Shown: positions 34,448 to 45,400 of the stretch, in pieces
Position numbering within the stretch: the stretch's first letter is position 1
Layout: the number at the start of each line of letters is the position of its first letter
From: Paraglaciecola arctica BSs20135
GTDB lineage: Bacteria; Pseudomonadota; Gammaproteobacteria; Enterobacterales; Alteromonadaceae
Direction: 5' to 3'
Length of the DNA: 64,000 nucleotides
NCBI RefSeq assembly: GCF_000314995.1
Contig: NZ_BAEO01000006.1
Location: forward strand, 62,001-126,000
Translations under genes and position numbers: made by a program
The notes under the pieces: model-generated
The model's database searches: none
What the model was told of the DNA's origin: nothing
The model's input: only the letters and a program-made list of their open reading frames with translations

Positions 34448-36220
34448 TTAGAATGTATTTTTAGAGCGTCTCCAACCTAATAATAGTAAGCTAAGTCCAA
34501 TTATCCAGGTTAGACTGCCACCTTGCCTTTCCCTGTTTATGTCATCAATAACTTCACAGCTTTCTATTTCGCCACCTACAATAGGCACTAATTTAACTGT
34601 AGTGACTAAATCAACTATAACTTCACTACCTGTTGAATCGAGAACAACTTCCCCCCTTGAATCCCTTGATGGTCCGCGGTACAAGGCAGTTGCTGCTATT
34701 TCATCTTTATCATTAATGGCATTAGCTTGAACTATTTTGTATGGTGAATCACAACTGATTAGTTCACTAAGACCATTAAACTGCTTTGCTGTATGATCAT
34801 ATAGAAAACCTTCAGTTCGTCGCCCTGTTAAAGAAGCATCAATTTCTCCATACCCGACAACTAAGCCATTGTTATTTATATCTAAAGCAACACTCTCAGA
34901 GCCCAAGAAAAAATCAGTTGGTAAAGTTAGCTCAGACAAATTCATATCGTAAACAAAAAACTTGCTTCTATTCACGCCGTTCACTCGTTTTACTTGAGTA
35001 CCCGTCACTAAATTATTATTGTTGATGTCCTTCGCACTACTAATTATTCTTGAAGTTCTTTGTACATCACTATCGGGTTCAGGAGTAATATTAATCACCG
35101 CTCCGTTATGAAATATTACTGCATAGTTTTGAAGAAATGTTTGGGTCCCTAGGGTATGAGGTATATTTGAATTACCTACAGCAATGCCGTTGTCATTAAT
35201 CGCCACTGCTTGGCTAGAGTATTTCAAAGTGTCATCTTCTTCAGGCTCATGTAGTAACCCTAACACTGTAGTATCTAACAAGTTTCCTTGGTCATCTAAT
35301 TGCCAAATTAGTCCTCTCAACTGAGCGTAAGTAGACACAGAATTCGTCAATAAGCTAACAACTTTACTGATGCAAGATTCGACAGGAACGTTTCCTCTTA
35401 GCGGAAGATAATCTACGGTAGCTTCGTTTTCATCATCTACTATATCTTCGCTTGCGCAGTTTGTTATGGCTGTTTGTAAGGTGTCGGATAAAAATAGCGT
35501 TGTTCCAGAACCAACCACTTGATTACTCTCATTAATGCCATTAGCTTCACTAAAGCCACCTGCAATTAATGATGGTGCAGGTAAATCAATTATTGTGTTG
35601 CCATGACTAACAAATCCTTTCGTACCAAATTCCTTTACTACAAAGGTTGCTTCTACTTCTACTGTGACTTCGTCTTCAGTGGTTGGAGGAGGCAGTTTAA
35701 ACGTATAATCAACTTTATTGTAGGAACCTTCACCGCTGCCAACAGCAAAGCCTGAGTCGTTGATATCTTTAACGACAGTTGTTGTACTATTATAAAACTT
35801 GTTATCTTGTTCAGACCACGGATCAAAACCAGAGATATAACTTGTTTCATTTTCCGCTGCTAAAAAACTAATAGTATTGGCTATTTGTTGAGTGAATTGT
35901 GAACCGGCAACAGATCCTATAAAAGCTAATAGTATTTCATAGTCAGTACTATTGAAGTTTCCGTTTCTGGCTGACTCAATGTCAGTTAAGACTGACATTA
36001 AATTCTCTGATTCAAAATCTATTAAATCTAGATCAATCGGCACATTGTATGGAGACTTCACATTTACGGTGATATCGCCATCTTCATTGATTGCGCTGGG
36101 GAAGTTATTTCGTCCTTCATCTGCAACAGGCAGTTCAACTATTCTGTACTTAGCTGCTTGGCTAATAGGTGCCACCATAAGGGCTAAAGATAATGCGGCG
36201 GCTAGCCTTGTTTTAGTCAT
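34448..36220 (-). CDS. DUF3466 family secreted protein with GlyGly-CTERM-like tail
   Basis: A 590-residue exported protein. The signal peptide (LAAALSLALMVAPISQAA) is followed by repeated units around 'INEDGDI', 'INDSGFAVG', 'INESNQVVGSG' and 'INNNGLVVGYG', the DUF3466/HAF-like repeat that may form a propeller. The C-terminus GGSLTWIIGLSLLLLGWRR fits the GlyGly-CTERM signal (GG, helix, basic end) processed by rhombosortase. Likely a surface or outer-membrane protein; function unknown. It is downstream of uup, with about 57 bases between them, and has its own terminator. Confidence 0.82.
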   Translation of the reverse strand: MTKTRLAAALSLALMVAPISQAAKYRIVELPVADEGRNNFPSAINEDGDITVNVKSPYNVPIDLDLIDFESENLMSVLTDIESARNGNFNSTDYEILLAFIGSVAGSQFTQQIANTISFLAAENETSYISGFDPWSEQDNKFYNSTTTVVKDINDSGFAVGSGEGSYNKVDYTFKLPPPTTEDEVTVEVEATFVVKEFGTKGFVSHGNTIIDLPAPSLIAGGFSEANGINESNQVVGSGTTLFLSDTLQTAITNCASEDIVDDENEATVDYLPLRGNVPVESCISKVVSLLTNSVSTYAQLRGLIWQLDDQGNLLDTTVLGLLHEPEEDDTLKYSSQAVAINDNGIAVGNSNIPHTLGTQTFLQNYAVIFHNGAVINITPEPDSDVQRTSRIISSAKDINNNNLVTGTQVKRVNGVNRSKFFVYDMNLSELTLPTDFFLGSESVALDINNNGLVVGYGEIDASLTGRRTEGFLYDHTAKQFNGLSELISCDSPYKIVQANAINDKDEIAATALYRGPSRDSRGEVVLDSTGSEVIVDLVTTVKLVPIVGGEIESCEVIDDINRERQGGSLTWIIGLSLLLLGWRRSKNTF

Positions 36221-36277
36221 GTATAATTAATCCTACTTACTACTAATATGTGAATTTGTAATATTTATTTTAGTATT

Positions 36278-38182
36278 TTATTTTTTAGTCATACCTTCAA
36301 TCTCATCCCACCTTTCGTATGCTAGGTTTAGCTTTTTTTCTGTTTCAGCTAATTCTGCAAGCACGGGATCAGATTTTGACACCTCTTGAGTAAAAAAATC
36401 TGGGGCGTTCACTAATTTTTGCAAACTTTCGACTTTAGTTTCAAGTGATTCAATTTCTAATGGTAACGATTCTAATTCAAGTTGTAACTTATATGATAGC
36501 TTTTTACTTTTTACTTCTGGCAAACTGCTTTTAGGACTCTGAGTTTGTGTTTTAGTTGCAACTGGAGCAACTTTTTGTGACGACTGCTGTGAATACCAAT
36601 CGCTAATATCAGTACAACCACCTACAAACTCCCTGATTATGCCATTGCCTTCGAAGAAGTAACTGGTTGTTACTACGTTATCAACAAACTCTCTGTCATG
36701 GCTAACCAAAATAACCGTACCAGGATAATTACATATAGTGTCTTCTAATAACTCAAGGGTTTCTACGTCTAAGTCATTTGTCGGCTCATCCAGGATCAGT
36801 ATATTGCTGGGTCTTAGCATTAATTTTGCTAACAATAATCGATTTTTTTCACCGCCTGATAACGACTTAACGGGAGAATTCACTCTTTCAGGGGTAAACA
36901 AGTAGTCTTGTAAATAACTCATGACATGTTTTGTTTTGCCATTGATTGTTACTTCGCGTCGACCATCAGCAATAGCGTCAATCACTTTAAGTTCACCGTC
37001 CAACTGGTCACGATGCTGGTCAAAGTAAGCCACTTCAAGTTTTGAGCCTGACTTTACCACACCAGAGGTTGGCGATAACTGGCCTAATAACAGCTTAATT
37101 AAAGTACTTTTACCACAGCCATTTGGACCTACCAAAGCAAGTTTTTCGCCTCTTTGAATAGTAGTTGTCAATGATTCAACTATTAGCTTGTCGGCAATGG
37201 TGTAATGTAAATTTTCAGTTTCAAAAACAATTTTTCCAGAACTCTTAGACTCGCTAACACTGACCTTTGCAGTACCTAACTTGTTGGCTCTTTGGGAACG
37301 TTCAGTTCTTAATGCTTTAAGGGCACGCACTCGACCTTCGTTTCTAGTTCGACGTGCTTTAACACCCTGACGGATCCATGTTTCTTCGATACTTAATTTT
37401 TTATCAAATAGTGCATTTTGAGTTTCTTCAACTTCCAAATCATGCACTTTTTGATCGAGGTATTCCTGATAATTCCCCGGATAACTTACTAAGTTACCGC
37501 GGTCTAAATCGATAATTCGGCTGGCAACTTTACGGATAAATGCCCTGTCATGGCTTACAAACACCACAGCTCCAGCGTAACCAATAATGGCATCTTCAAG
37601 CCACTTGATCATTTCAATATCAAGGTGGTTGGTAGGTTCATCTAATAGAAGAATGTCTGGCTCACTTGCCATAGCTTTAGCTAACGCCGCTTTTCTTCTC
37701 CAACCACCAGACAAATTACTTAATTGTTGATTGGGATCTAGTTGCAGTTTAGTCAGAACTTGTTGAATACGTTGCTCTAACTGCCAGCCATTATGGTGAT
37801 CAAGTTGAGTTTGAAAAAACTCCAACTTTGCCATATTGGCATCAGACGGGTCCTCAGCGACCAAATCGGCCGTATGAAAATATCCTTTCAGATACTCCCC
37901 TACCTCAGCCAATCCTTCTGCCACATAATCAAACAGACTACACTGCACACTTGCTGGAGGATCCTGCGGCAAACGAGAAATTTTCACTTCTTTATTTACC
38001 AAACGTTGTCCGTCGTCTAGTTTGATATCTGCCTCAATAACTTTGAGCAGAGTGGACTTACCGCAACCATTGCGACCGACTAAACATAATCTTTCACCAG
38101 GATGAATGACTAGTTCTATACCATTTAATAAAGGGGGATGACCAAGGATAATACTGGCATTTTTTAACTGCAATAAACTCAA
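36278..38182 (-). CDS. uup: ABC-F ATPase Uup
   Basis: A 634-residue soluble protein with two ABC cassettes. Walker A motifs are GRNGCGKST (about 36-44) and GPNGCGKST (about 351-359). The signatures are LSGGWRRKAALAKA and LSGGEKNRLLLAKL, with Walker B ILLLDEPTNHLD and ILILDEPTNDLD. The linker between the cassettes is charged and the C-terminal domain is a coiled coil (about 555-634), typical of Uup. ABC-F proteins act on ribosomes or on nucleic acid structures; Uup affects transposon excision and ribosome assembly. The start is TTG 38182, overlapping the glutaredoxin-like gene stop. Confidence 0.94.
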   Translation of the reverse strand: MSLLQLKNASIILGHPPLLNGIELVIHPGERLCLVGRNGCGKSTLLKVIEADIKLDDGQRLVNKEVKISRLPQDPPASVQCSLFDYVAEGLAEVGEYLKGYFHTADLVAEDPSDANMAKLEFFQTQLDHHNGWQLEQRIQQVLTKLQLDPNQQLSNLSGGWRRKAALAKAMASEPDILLLDEPTNHLDIEMIKWLEDAIIGYAGAVVFVSHDRAFIRKVASRIIDLDRGNLVSYPGNYQEYLDQKVHDLEVEETQNALFDKKLSIEETWIRQGVKARRTRNEGRVRALKALRTERSQRANKLGTAKVSVSESKSSGKIVFETENLHYTIADKLIVESLTTTIQRGEKLALVGPNGCGKSTLIKLLLGQLSPTSGVVKSGSKLEVAYFDQHRDQLDGELKVIDAIADGRREVTINGKTKHVMSYLQDYLFTPERVNSPVKSLSGGEKNRLLLAKLMLRPSNILILDEPTNDLDVETLELLEDTICNYPGTVILVSHDREFVDNVVTTSYFFEGNGIIREFVGGCTDISDWYSQQSSQKVAPVATKTQTQSPKSSLPEVKSKKLSYKLQLELESLPLEIESLETKVESLQKLVNAPDFFTQEVSKSDPVLAELAETEKKLNLAYERWDEIEGMTKK

Positions 38183-38412
38183 CGTAAAAACTCACCTAAT
38201 TGAAAAGAATCGAATGGCCAAGGCAATTCACTGTGGTTGTCTTCGCGGTACAAAACCGGAATTCGTGCACCATATAAATGGTACAAATCTGAGCTAGCAC
38301 GAACATCCACTTTTTTAAGTATGGAGGCCGCGCTTTTGTCTGCTTTTTCAAGTAAAGCCTCGGCTTGTTCGCAAAGGCAACAACCTTGGCCGGTATATAA
38401 AATTAAACCCAT
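38179..38412 (-). CDS. Glutaredoxin-family protein (DUF836)
   Basis: A 77-residue thioredoxin-fold protein. The redox motif is GCCLCEQA near the N-terminus (CxxC as CCLC or CLCE), and the cis-Pro loop is ARIPVLYRE. It probably reduces disulfides or mixed glutathione disulfides; the target is unknown. ATG 38412 is preferred; GTG 38424 is in frame. It is inserted between rlmKL and uup and overlaps uup by 4 bases, so the three are co-expressed. Confidence 0.85.
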   Translation of the reverse strand: MGLILYTGQGCCLCEQAEALLEKADKSAASILKKVDVRASSDLYHLYGARIPVLYREDNHSELPWPFDSFQLGEFLR

Positions 38413-38427
38413 ACAAGTTAACACATC

Positions 38428-40572
38428 CTATTGTTTAACAAGAGACCAACAATGATGGATTTTTGGGTTACGCTGAAAATCTTCTGGCAGTGTTTGCTTG
38501 GAGATATCTTCAATACTCAGTCCTAACCCAACTAATGCTTGCTCGTCTAACTTAAATTGACGTAAGTTGTTTGAAAACAAAATTTCACCACCTGGATTGA
38601 GGCAAGTCAACGCATCTGTGATTAACGCTATATGATCTCTTTGTACATCCCAAGTACCTTCCATTCGTTTAGAATTGGAAAAAGACGGGGGATCAATAAA
38701 CATTAGGTCGTATTTACCGTTATGACGATTCAACCAAGTCAAGCAGTCGGCCTGAATAAATTCGTAAGCCCCAGTTAACTTATTGATCTTGAAATTTTCT
38801 TTTGCCCAATCAATGTAAGTATTCGACATATCCACTGTGGTCACCGATCTGGCACCACCTAATGCGGCATGTACTGAGACACTACCTGTATAAGCAAACA
38901 AGTTCAGCACGTCTTTGCCTTTGGATTTTTGTTGGATTAATTGACGTGTCACTCTATGGTCTAAAAACAAACCTGTATCTAAGTAGTCATATAAATTAAC
39001 TTGAAACTTCGCACCATTTTCAAACACTTCGATAGTTTCTTTACGTTGCGACACTTTTTGGTACTGGTTTTTACCTTTTTGTTGCTCTCTGACCTTAAGA
39101 ATAATCTTATTTGCATCAATACCTGTGACTTGAGGTAAAGACATCATGACTTCCTGTACACGCCTTTTAGCTTTATGTTCAGGTACATCTTTAGGTGCTG
39201 AATATTCTTGCACCACTAAATAGTCGGCATATCGATCCACTGCGACATTGTATTCAGGCAAATCGGCGTCATAAATTCGATAACAATTAGTGTTTTGCGT
39301 TTTTAACCACTTATTGGTTTTCACCAAATTTTTAGCTAAACGATTAGAAAAGTCATTATTAACTGTTTTGTTTTCTCGGACCTGACAATTTTTTTCATCT
39401 AATTCATAGTTAACTAACAAACATTCCAATTTTCCGTTCATTAATTTGTAATCTTTTTTAGCCGCTAATTTCATTTGACGTAACAAATCACGGTCAGATG
39501 TTAATAACGAAAGATGCCAGCTCTTAAATTCTTGTTTTAACCAACTGCCCCATTTTTGGAAAATCGGAATAAGTTGAGTTGTTTCGCTTAATCGTTCACC
39601 GTAGGGTGGATTACTCACTATGTATCCACTAGGTAAATCGGATGATGGTAAAAGACATGCGTCTTGTTGAGTAAATTTAATTAAATCTGCTACGCCCGCT
39701 GCTTGCGCGTTTTCTTTGGCAACGGCGACTATCGAGCTCTCGATATCATTTGCCCAAATAACACCTTTATGGGGCACAATTGCTTGTTCGGCTTCTTCAA
39801 TCAATCTATCCCAGCTAGATTTATCATGCTCTTTCCATGCATCTAATCCCCAGGTCTCTCGTTTTAAACCCGGCGCCATATTGGTTGCCATCATTGCGGC
39901 TTCAATGGCAATAGTGCCTGAACCACACATGGGATCGATTAAAGGTACTTGCATGTTTTTTGTCCAGCCACTTCTGATAAGCATGGCACTGGCTAAATGT
40001 TCTTTTACTGGCGCTATGCCAGTCTTACTCCGATAATGCCTTTGATGTAAGCTTTGACCTGTTAAATCAATATAAACACCCAAAATGCTTCGCCACATAC
40101 GGGCTTGAACTCTTATGTTTGGAGCGACTTTACTGACCGAAGGACGTTCATCGAAAAAAGTTGAAAATTGGTCAACTATGGCATCTTTTACTCTTAATCC
40201 GCCAAACTGGGTATTATTGATACTTTGGTTGGTGCCAGTAAAGTCCACCATAAAGGTATCGTTTACTCCAAAATGAGTTGGCCAGTTTGCTTGGTCAGTT
40301 ACTTTATACACATCGTCTGCAGTATTGACTTCACCTTCTGCTAGCTTTACCAACACGCGGTTTGCTAAACGTGACCAGATGCAGACTTTATAAGCGTCAG
40401 CGAGTTCACCGCTAAACAATACTTGTCCGGGTTTAGATTTTAGTGCTACGTCTGGGCAAATCTCTGCTATTTCTTCTAATAACATTCCGTCTAAGCCCTT
40501 AGACGTAGTGATTAAAAATTCGAACGTGGTTTGGCTCGTGGTTTGGTTCATACTGCGGCTCAAGATACTCAT
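38428..40572 (-). CDS. rlmKL: 23S rRNA methyltransferase RlmKL (m2G2445/m7G2069)
   Basis: A 714-residue bifunctional enzyme. The N-terminal half (RlmL) has a THUMP domain (about 50-165) and a methyltransferase domain with DPMCGSGTIAIEAA and the N2-guanine motif SNPPYGERL. The C-terminal half (RlmK) has DVLNLFAYTGSVSVHAALGGA and MFIDPPSFSNSKRM. Both modify 23S rRNA near the peptidyl-transferase centre. The length matches E. coli RlmKL (702). ATG 40551 is an alternative start; neither has a clear ribosome binding site. Confidence 0.95.
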   Translation of the reverse strand: MSILSRSMNQTTSQTTFEFLITTSKGLDGMLLEEIAEICPDVALKSKPGQVLFSGELADAYKVCIWSRLANRVLVKLAEGEVNTADDVYKVTDQANWPTHFGVNDTFMVDFTGTNQSINNTQFGGLRVKDAIVDQFSTFFDERPSVSKVAPNIRVQARMWRSILGVYIDLTGQSLHQRHYRSKTGIAPVKEHLASAMLIRSGWTKNMQVPLIDPMCGSGTIAIEAAMMATNMAPGLKRETWGLDAWKEHDKSSWDRLIEEAEQAIVPHKGVIWANDIESSIVAVAKENAQAAGVADLIKFTQQDACLLPSSDLPSGYIVSNPPYGERLSETTQLIPIFQKWGSWLKQEFKSWHLSLLTSDRDLLRQMKLAAKKDYKLMNGKLECLLVNYELDEKNCQVRENKTVNNDFSNRLAKNLVKTNKWLKTQNTNCYRIYDADLPEYNVAVDRYADYLVVQEYSAPKDVPEHKAKRRVQEVMMSLPQVTGIDANKIILKVREQQKGKNQYQKVSQRKETIEVFENGAKFQVNLYDYLDTGLFLDHRVTRQLIQQKSKGKDVLNLFAYTGSVSVHAALGGARSVTTVDMSNTYIDWAKENFKINKLTGAYEFIQADCLTWLNRHNGKYDLMFIDPPSFSNSKRMEGTWDVQRDHIALITDALTCLNPGGEILFSNNLRQFKLDEQALVGLGLSIEDISKQTLPEDFQRNPKIHHCWSLVKQ

Positions 40573-40598
40573 AGATTAAAACGGGCGCGATTATACGG

Positions 40599-40634
40599 TA
40601 AATGTCGACTAAGCGCATGTTTAATCGACATTTA
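40599..40634. repeat. Inverted repeat between zapC and rlmKL
   Basis: TAAATGTCGA (40599-40608) pairs with TCGACATTTA (40625-40634) around a 16-base loop, between the zapC stop and the rlmKL start. No T-run is present. It may be a leader structure or an operator. Confidence 0.45.
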
Positions 40635-40670
40635 AAAGGCGCGGTATTTGCAGGCGCTAGGATGCGACAG

Positions 40671-41213
40671 TTATGCAGTAAGTTGGGAGCTAGCTTCAGA
40701 CAAAAAAGGTTCAAGGCGGTTTTTCGCTACTTTAATTAATTCAAACTGTCGTAAATATTTATTTTCATTAAGTTGCAGTTTTGAAGATATCAACATGCAG
40801 GTCGCTAAAGAGTGTTCATCTGTCAAAACTAATACAACTGCAGAATTAAACTTATTGGAAACTCTGGCTAATCTATGATGAAAACCAAAAGATTCTATTT
40901 CATCTAAAAACCAACTTTTTGGAGACACCGGTTTGTGAAACATTATCGCGGCTGTGGCGTTGATTAAAATTTGGGTGAGCTGTGCTTCTGAAAATTGCCC
41001 ACCGCTGGCAAGCAAATGATCAGCAAAGGTCAAATAATATTCGGTGTCTGATAAATTAAACAACTGATGCGACTTTGGTAAATCGACAATCTGTTTTTGC
41101 CCAAATGCAGTTGTGCACTGCCACTCCTTTCCCATAGACAACATAAGTTGACTATTTTCAGAGAACCAATACCAATCTGACCTGGGTTGAAGCATAAATG
41201 GAAACAAACTCAA
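40671..41213 (-). CDS. zapC: Cell division protein ZapC
   Basis: A 180-residue protein recognised from the start (FMLQPRSDWYWFSENSQLMLSMG) and from its place between pyrD and rlmKL, as in E. coli. The middle has the LSDTEYYLTFADHLLA region. ZapC binds FtsZ and promotes bundling of its filaments at mid-cell. No membrane segments are present. The stop overlaps an inverted-repeat region ahead of rlmKL. Confidence 0.88.
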   Translation of the reverse strand: MSLFPFMLQPRSDWYWFSENSQLMLSMGKEWQCTTAFGQKQIVDLPKSHQLFNLSDTEYYLTFADHLLASGGQFSEAQLTQILINATAAIMFHKPVSPKSWFLDEIESFGFHHRLARVSNKFNSAVVLVLTDEHSLATCMLISSKLQLNENKYLRQFELIKVAKNRLEPFLSEASSQLTA

Positions 41214-41220
41214 TAGATAA

Positions 41221-41257
41221 CAAAGGCTAAAAAACTAACATATGTCTTTAGCCTTTG
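41221..41257. repeat. 11-bp inverted repeat between pyrD and zapC
   Basis: CAAAGGCTAAA (41221-41231) and TTTAGCCTTTG (41247-41257) form a stem with a 15-base loop just upstream of zapC. It could be an attenuating hairpin or a weak pyrD terminator. Confidence 0.5.
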
Positions 41258-41311
41258 GGCATTTTATTACCTATTTATTTAGTATAAAAGAAGCAGATCT
41301 ACGCAAGATCA

Positions 41312-42319
41312 TTATATGGAATCGACGATCTCTTTGATCACTTTTGGCCCCTGATAGATCAATGATGAATACAGTTGGATCAAAGTTGATCCGGCGTCGA
41401 TCCTTGCCTTTGCAGACTCAGCGGAGTGAATACCCCCTACCCCTATAACCGGTATTCTACCTGCGATCACTTTACAAAGCTTCTCAGTAACGGCCTGACT
41501 TTTAGCGGTTAACACAGCTCCACTAAGACCTCCCATTTCTTCTGCATTTTGTTGTCCAAGCACTTCAGTTCTATCTAGAGTTGTGTTGGTTGCAATCACT
41601 CCGTCGATCTTGGCATTGATCAAAGAATTAGACATGTCGACAATTTCTTGGTCGCTAAGATCTGGTGCGATCTTAACTAGGATCGGTACATATTTACTGT
41701 GCTGTTTTTCTAATAATTTTTGTTCTGTTTTAAGCCCTATTAAGAGTTCATCTAAAGCTTGTCCGTGCTGAAGATTTCTTAATCCAGGAGTATTAGGTGA
41801 TGAAATATTAACTGTGATATAACTGGCATAGTTATACACTTTACGCAGACAAATCAGGTAATCATTCAGAGCCTGCTCTTCTGATGTGTCTTTATTTTTA
41901 CCAATATTGATCCCTAAAATACCGGTGTATTTTGCTCGTTTTACGTTTTCAATTAGATTGTCCACACCCTTATTATTAAATCCCATACGGTTAATAATGG
42001 CCTGCCCTGCTGGTAACCGAAACATTCTAGGCTTGTCATTGCCGGGTTGTGGTTTAGGTGTAACGGTTCCAATTTCAATAAAACCAAACCCCATAGCAGC
42101 AAAGGCATCAATACATTCGCCGTTTTTATCTAAACCTGCCGCTAATCCCACTGGATTTTTAAAGTTTAAGCCGAATGCTTGTACTGGTTTATCGGCTATT
42201 TTTTGTTTGTACACACAATCTAATAAGCTATTTTGTGTGCGTTTAAGCCAATTAATAGTGAAGTCATGACTCCATTCGGCATCTTGGGTGAATAATAATT
42301 TTTGGATAAGGGGATACAT
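41312..42319 (-). CDS. pyrD: Dihydroorotate dehydrogenase, quinone-dependent (class 2)
   Basis: A 335-residue FMN enzyme, same size as E. coli PyrD (336). The N-terminal helices (about 1-30) bind the membrane. FMN/substrate motifs are [19 protein letters not shown], and [17 protein letters not shown] with the catalytic Ser. The C-terminal phosphate-binding loop includes [15 protein letters not shown]. It oxidises dihydroorotate to orotate, feeding electrons to quinone, in pyrimidine synthesis. Confidence 0.96.
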   Translation of the reverse strand: MYPLIQKLLFTQDAEWSHDFTINWLKRTQNSLLDCVYKQKIADKPVQAFGLNFKNPVGLAAGLDKNGECIDAFAAMGFGFIEIGTVTPKPQPGNDKPRMFRLPAGQAIINRMGFNNKGVDNLIENVKRAKYTGILGINIGKNKDTSEEQALNDYLICLRKVYNYASYITVNISSPNTPGLRNLQHGQALDELLIGLKTEQKLLEKQHSKYVPILVKIAPDLSDQEIVDMSNSLINAKIDGVIATNTTLDRTEVLGQQNAEEMGGLSGAVLTAKSQAVTEKLCKVIAGRIPVIGVGGIHSAESAKARIDAGSTLIQLYSSLIYQGPKVIKEIVDSI

Positions 42320-42383
42320 AATTTCTCTTTAAACATAAAAAAGCCCCGGCACGTATTAACGAAAACCAGGGCGTTGTTAGACA

Positions 42384-42403
42384 AAAAGGGCTTTAATAAG
42401 CCC
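42384..42403 (-). terminator. Rho-independent terminator of the glutamate dehydrogenase gene
   Basis: GGGCTT (42388-42393), TAAT loop, AAGCCC (42398-42403). On the minus strand the hairpin is followed by TTTTTG. It lies a few bases past the stop at 42409. Confidence 0.85.
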
Positions 42404-42408
42404 AATTA

Positions 42409-45400
42409 TCAGTTATTGGCGTTGATGCTCAGTAGCATTAACTCCCTAAGAGCAACTGAAAACTTAGCAAACTCATGTGTACTGCTGGTTTTAAATTCTG
42501 ACATCATATGATACCAGCGATCGAGCAAGACTTGGTTATTGTCCATCCAATTATTTAGAATCGATTCTGCATCTTTATTCTTTGGAGCGGCAGCCAACAA
42601 CACTGTAGCTATCGAACGTTGTTGCCAATCAAGTTCCTCGCGATACGATGCCCGTGCCAGTGCCTGCCAATGATTGCTCACTGCTTGACCATCTATTTGT
42701 GCCAAGAACCAATGTAATTCGAGTTTTGAACCTAACTTAAAGTACAAGTTAGAGACTAATTTTATATCGCGTTTCTCGCTTTCGGCAATCTGAGCTAAAT
42801 CCATACAAGGGAACATATTACTAAGAGAGGCAACTTTATAAGCAATTGGATCAGGAACACCAGCTGTAGTCAGCTCAAGACTTGCGCTTTCAAGTTGTTT
42901 GTATTCGCTTTCGACCAAATAATCTTGGATATTGGCAAATAAATCGTCATAAGTAGAACGATAACTGTCAATAGAGTCTTGAATACTAAGGGTTTTGCTG
43001 CCGTGGCGTAAATACCAGCGAGACGCTCGTCGCATGCTTCTTCGCATGCTGTCGAGCATACGTAACTGCACGTCTGAGGATACTTTGTTATCTAAATCCT
43101 CGATTTCATCCCATAAGTTTTGCATTCCAAAAATGCCTTTAACCACAGAATAGGCAGTGGCTATTTCATCAACACCAGCCCCTGTTTCTTCCTGGATCCT
43201 AAAGACATAATTCATGCCCATATCATTAATGATATTATTGGTTAACTTAGTGGCTATGATTTCGCTTCTAAGGGGATGCTGTTGCATCTGCGCTGAGAAA
43301 TTTTCTTGTAATTTCTTTGGAAAGGCTTCAATCAGTAACTTACCGTGGTATGGATTATCAGTTATAGATGCAACATTAAATTGCTCTTTCATGACCATTT
43401 TTCCATAGGCAATCAATACTGATAACTCTGGTCGTGTTAATCCAGCAGATTTTGCCAGCCGATCAGAAATTTCATCATCAGAGGGTATAAACTCTAGTTC
43501 TCTGTTTAAATACCCCTCCCTTTCTAGACCATGAATAAAGCGCATTTGCTCTCTAAGCTGACCTACTCCACCTAAAGCAGATATGGATATAGACTCAGTT
43601 TGACGATAACAGTCTTGGATCACCAAATCTCCGACTTCGTCGGTCATTTCATACAAGATCTTGTTGCGTTGTTTAGTCGTTAAATCACCGGCATTAACTA
43701 AAGAATTAAGTAAGATTTTTATATTTACTTCATTATCTGAACAATCAACACCGCCAACATTATCAATAAAGTCAGTATTGATCTTGCCACCATTGCTAGC
43801 AAACTCGATGCGTCCAAGCTGAGTTGTCCCAAGATTACCGCCTTCACCAATTATTTTAGCTTGTAACTGGTTACCATTTACTCGCACATCATCATTGGCT
43901 CTGTCACCCACTTGGGCGTGGCTTTCTTTAGTGCTTTTAACATAGGTACCTATGCCGCCGTTCCAAAGTAGATCAACAGGCATTTTTAATACATTATGGA
44001 TAAGTTCGTTTGGTGTCATGGTTTGTTGTTTAGTGCCCAACCATTTTTTCATTTCTGTTGTCAGCTTAATTGATTTAGCTGACCGGCTGAAAATGCCTCC
44101 CCCCTTAGATATAAGATTTCGGTCATAATCATCCCAACTCAATGATGGGTTTTCAAATAAGCGTTTTCTTTCTTTATAAGTAGTTTCAATATTTGGGCTA
44201 GGATCAAAAAAGATATGTAAGTGGTTAAAAGCACAAATTAACTGAGTATGGGTAGATAACAACATACCATTACCAAACACATCACCAGCCATGTCACCTA
44301 TAGCTACACAAGTAAAATCACTGGTCTGACAATCTTGACCCATTTCTCTGAAATGCCGTTTAACTGATTCCCATGCTCCTCTTGCAGTAATTCCCATTTT
44401 TTTATGGTCGTAACCAATACTGCCACCAGAAGCAAAGGCATCACCTAACCAGAAATTATATTCATTTGAAATGCCATTAGCGATATCAGAGAAAGTGGCC
44501 GTGCCTTTATCTGCCGCGACAACTAAATAAGCGTCATCTTCATCTAATCTAACCACCTCTTTTGGATGGACAACTTTACCTTCGACTATGTTGTCTGTAA
44601 TATCTAATAAACTGCGGATAAATATTTTATAGCACTCTTGTCCTTCTTTTTGGAAGGCTTCGCGACCTTGATCCATAGGCAAGTTCTTACAAACAAATCC
44701 ACCTTTAGCACCAACTGGCACAATCACAGTATTTTTAACTTGTTGGGCTTTCACTAATCCTAAAACTTCGGTTCTAAAATCTTCTTGTCTGTCTGACCAA
44801 CGCAAGCCGCCTCTTGCTACTTTTCCGCCCCTTAAATGCACACCTTCAATACGGGGTGAATAGACAAAAATTTCAAATTTAGGTCTAGGCAATGGCATCT
44901 CAGGAATAAGCTCAGGTAACATTTTGTACGAAACATAAGACTTTTCATTACCCTGTTCATCTTTTTGATAAAAGTTGGTGCGTAACGTGGCCAAGATCAA
45001 ATCCAGATAACGACGGATAATCCTATCGTCATCCAAATTAGATACGTTTTCTAATTGTTCCTTAATAGTGTTTAATGTTGCTTCCTCAACTTTGCTACTG
45101 CGTTTAGCGCTAGGATCAAATTTTTGATGGAATATTTGCACCAGTAGCGTAGCGATTTTCGGATAGTTAGCTAAAGTGTTAGCAATATAATCGCGGCTAA
45201 AAGAACTGCCAATTTGGCGCATATATTTTGCGTAAGAACGCAAAATAGTGACATTTCTACCTGTTAACCCTGCCCCCAAGACTAAACGGTTAAAGGGGTC
45301 ATCTTCTAAATCGTTGGACCAAACTTTTGAAAATGCTGTTTGGAATAACGTCTGAGCTTGCTCCATATCCATGTCGTTACTAGTGTTATGCAACATAGAA

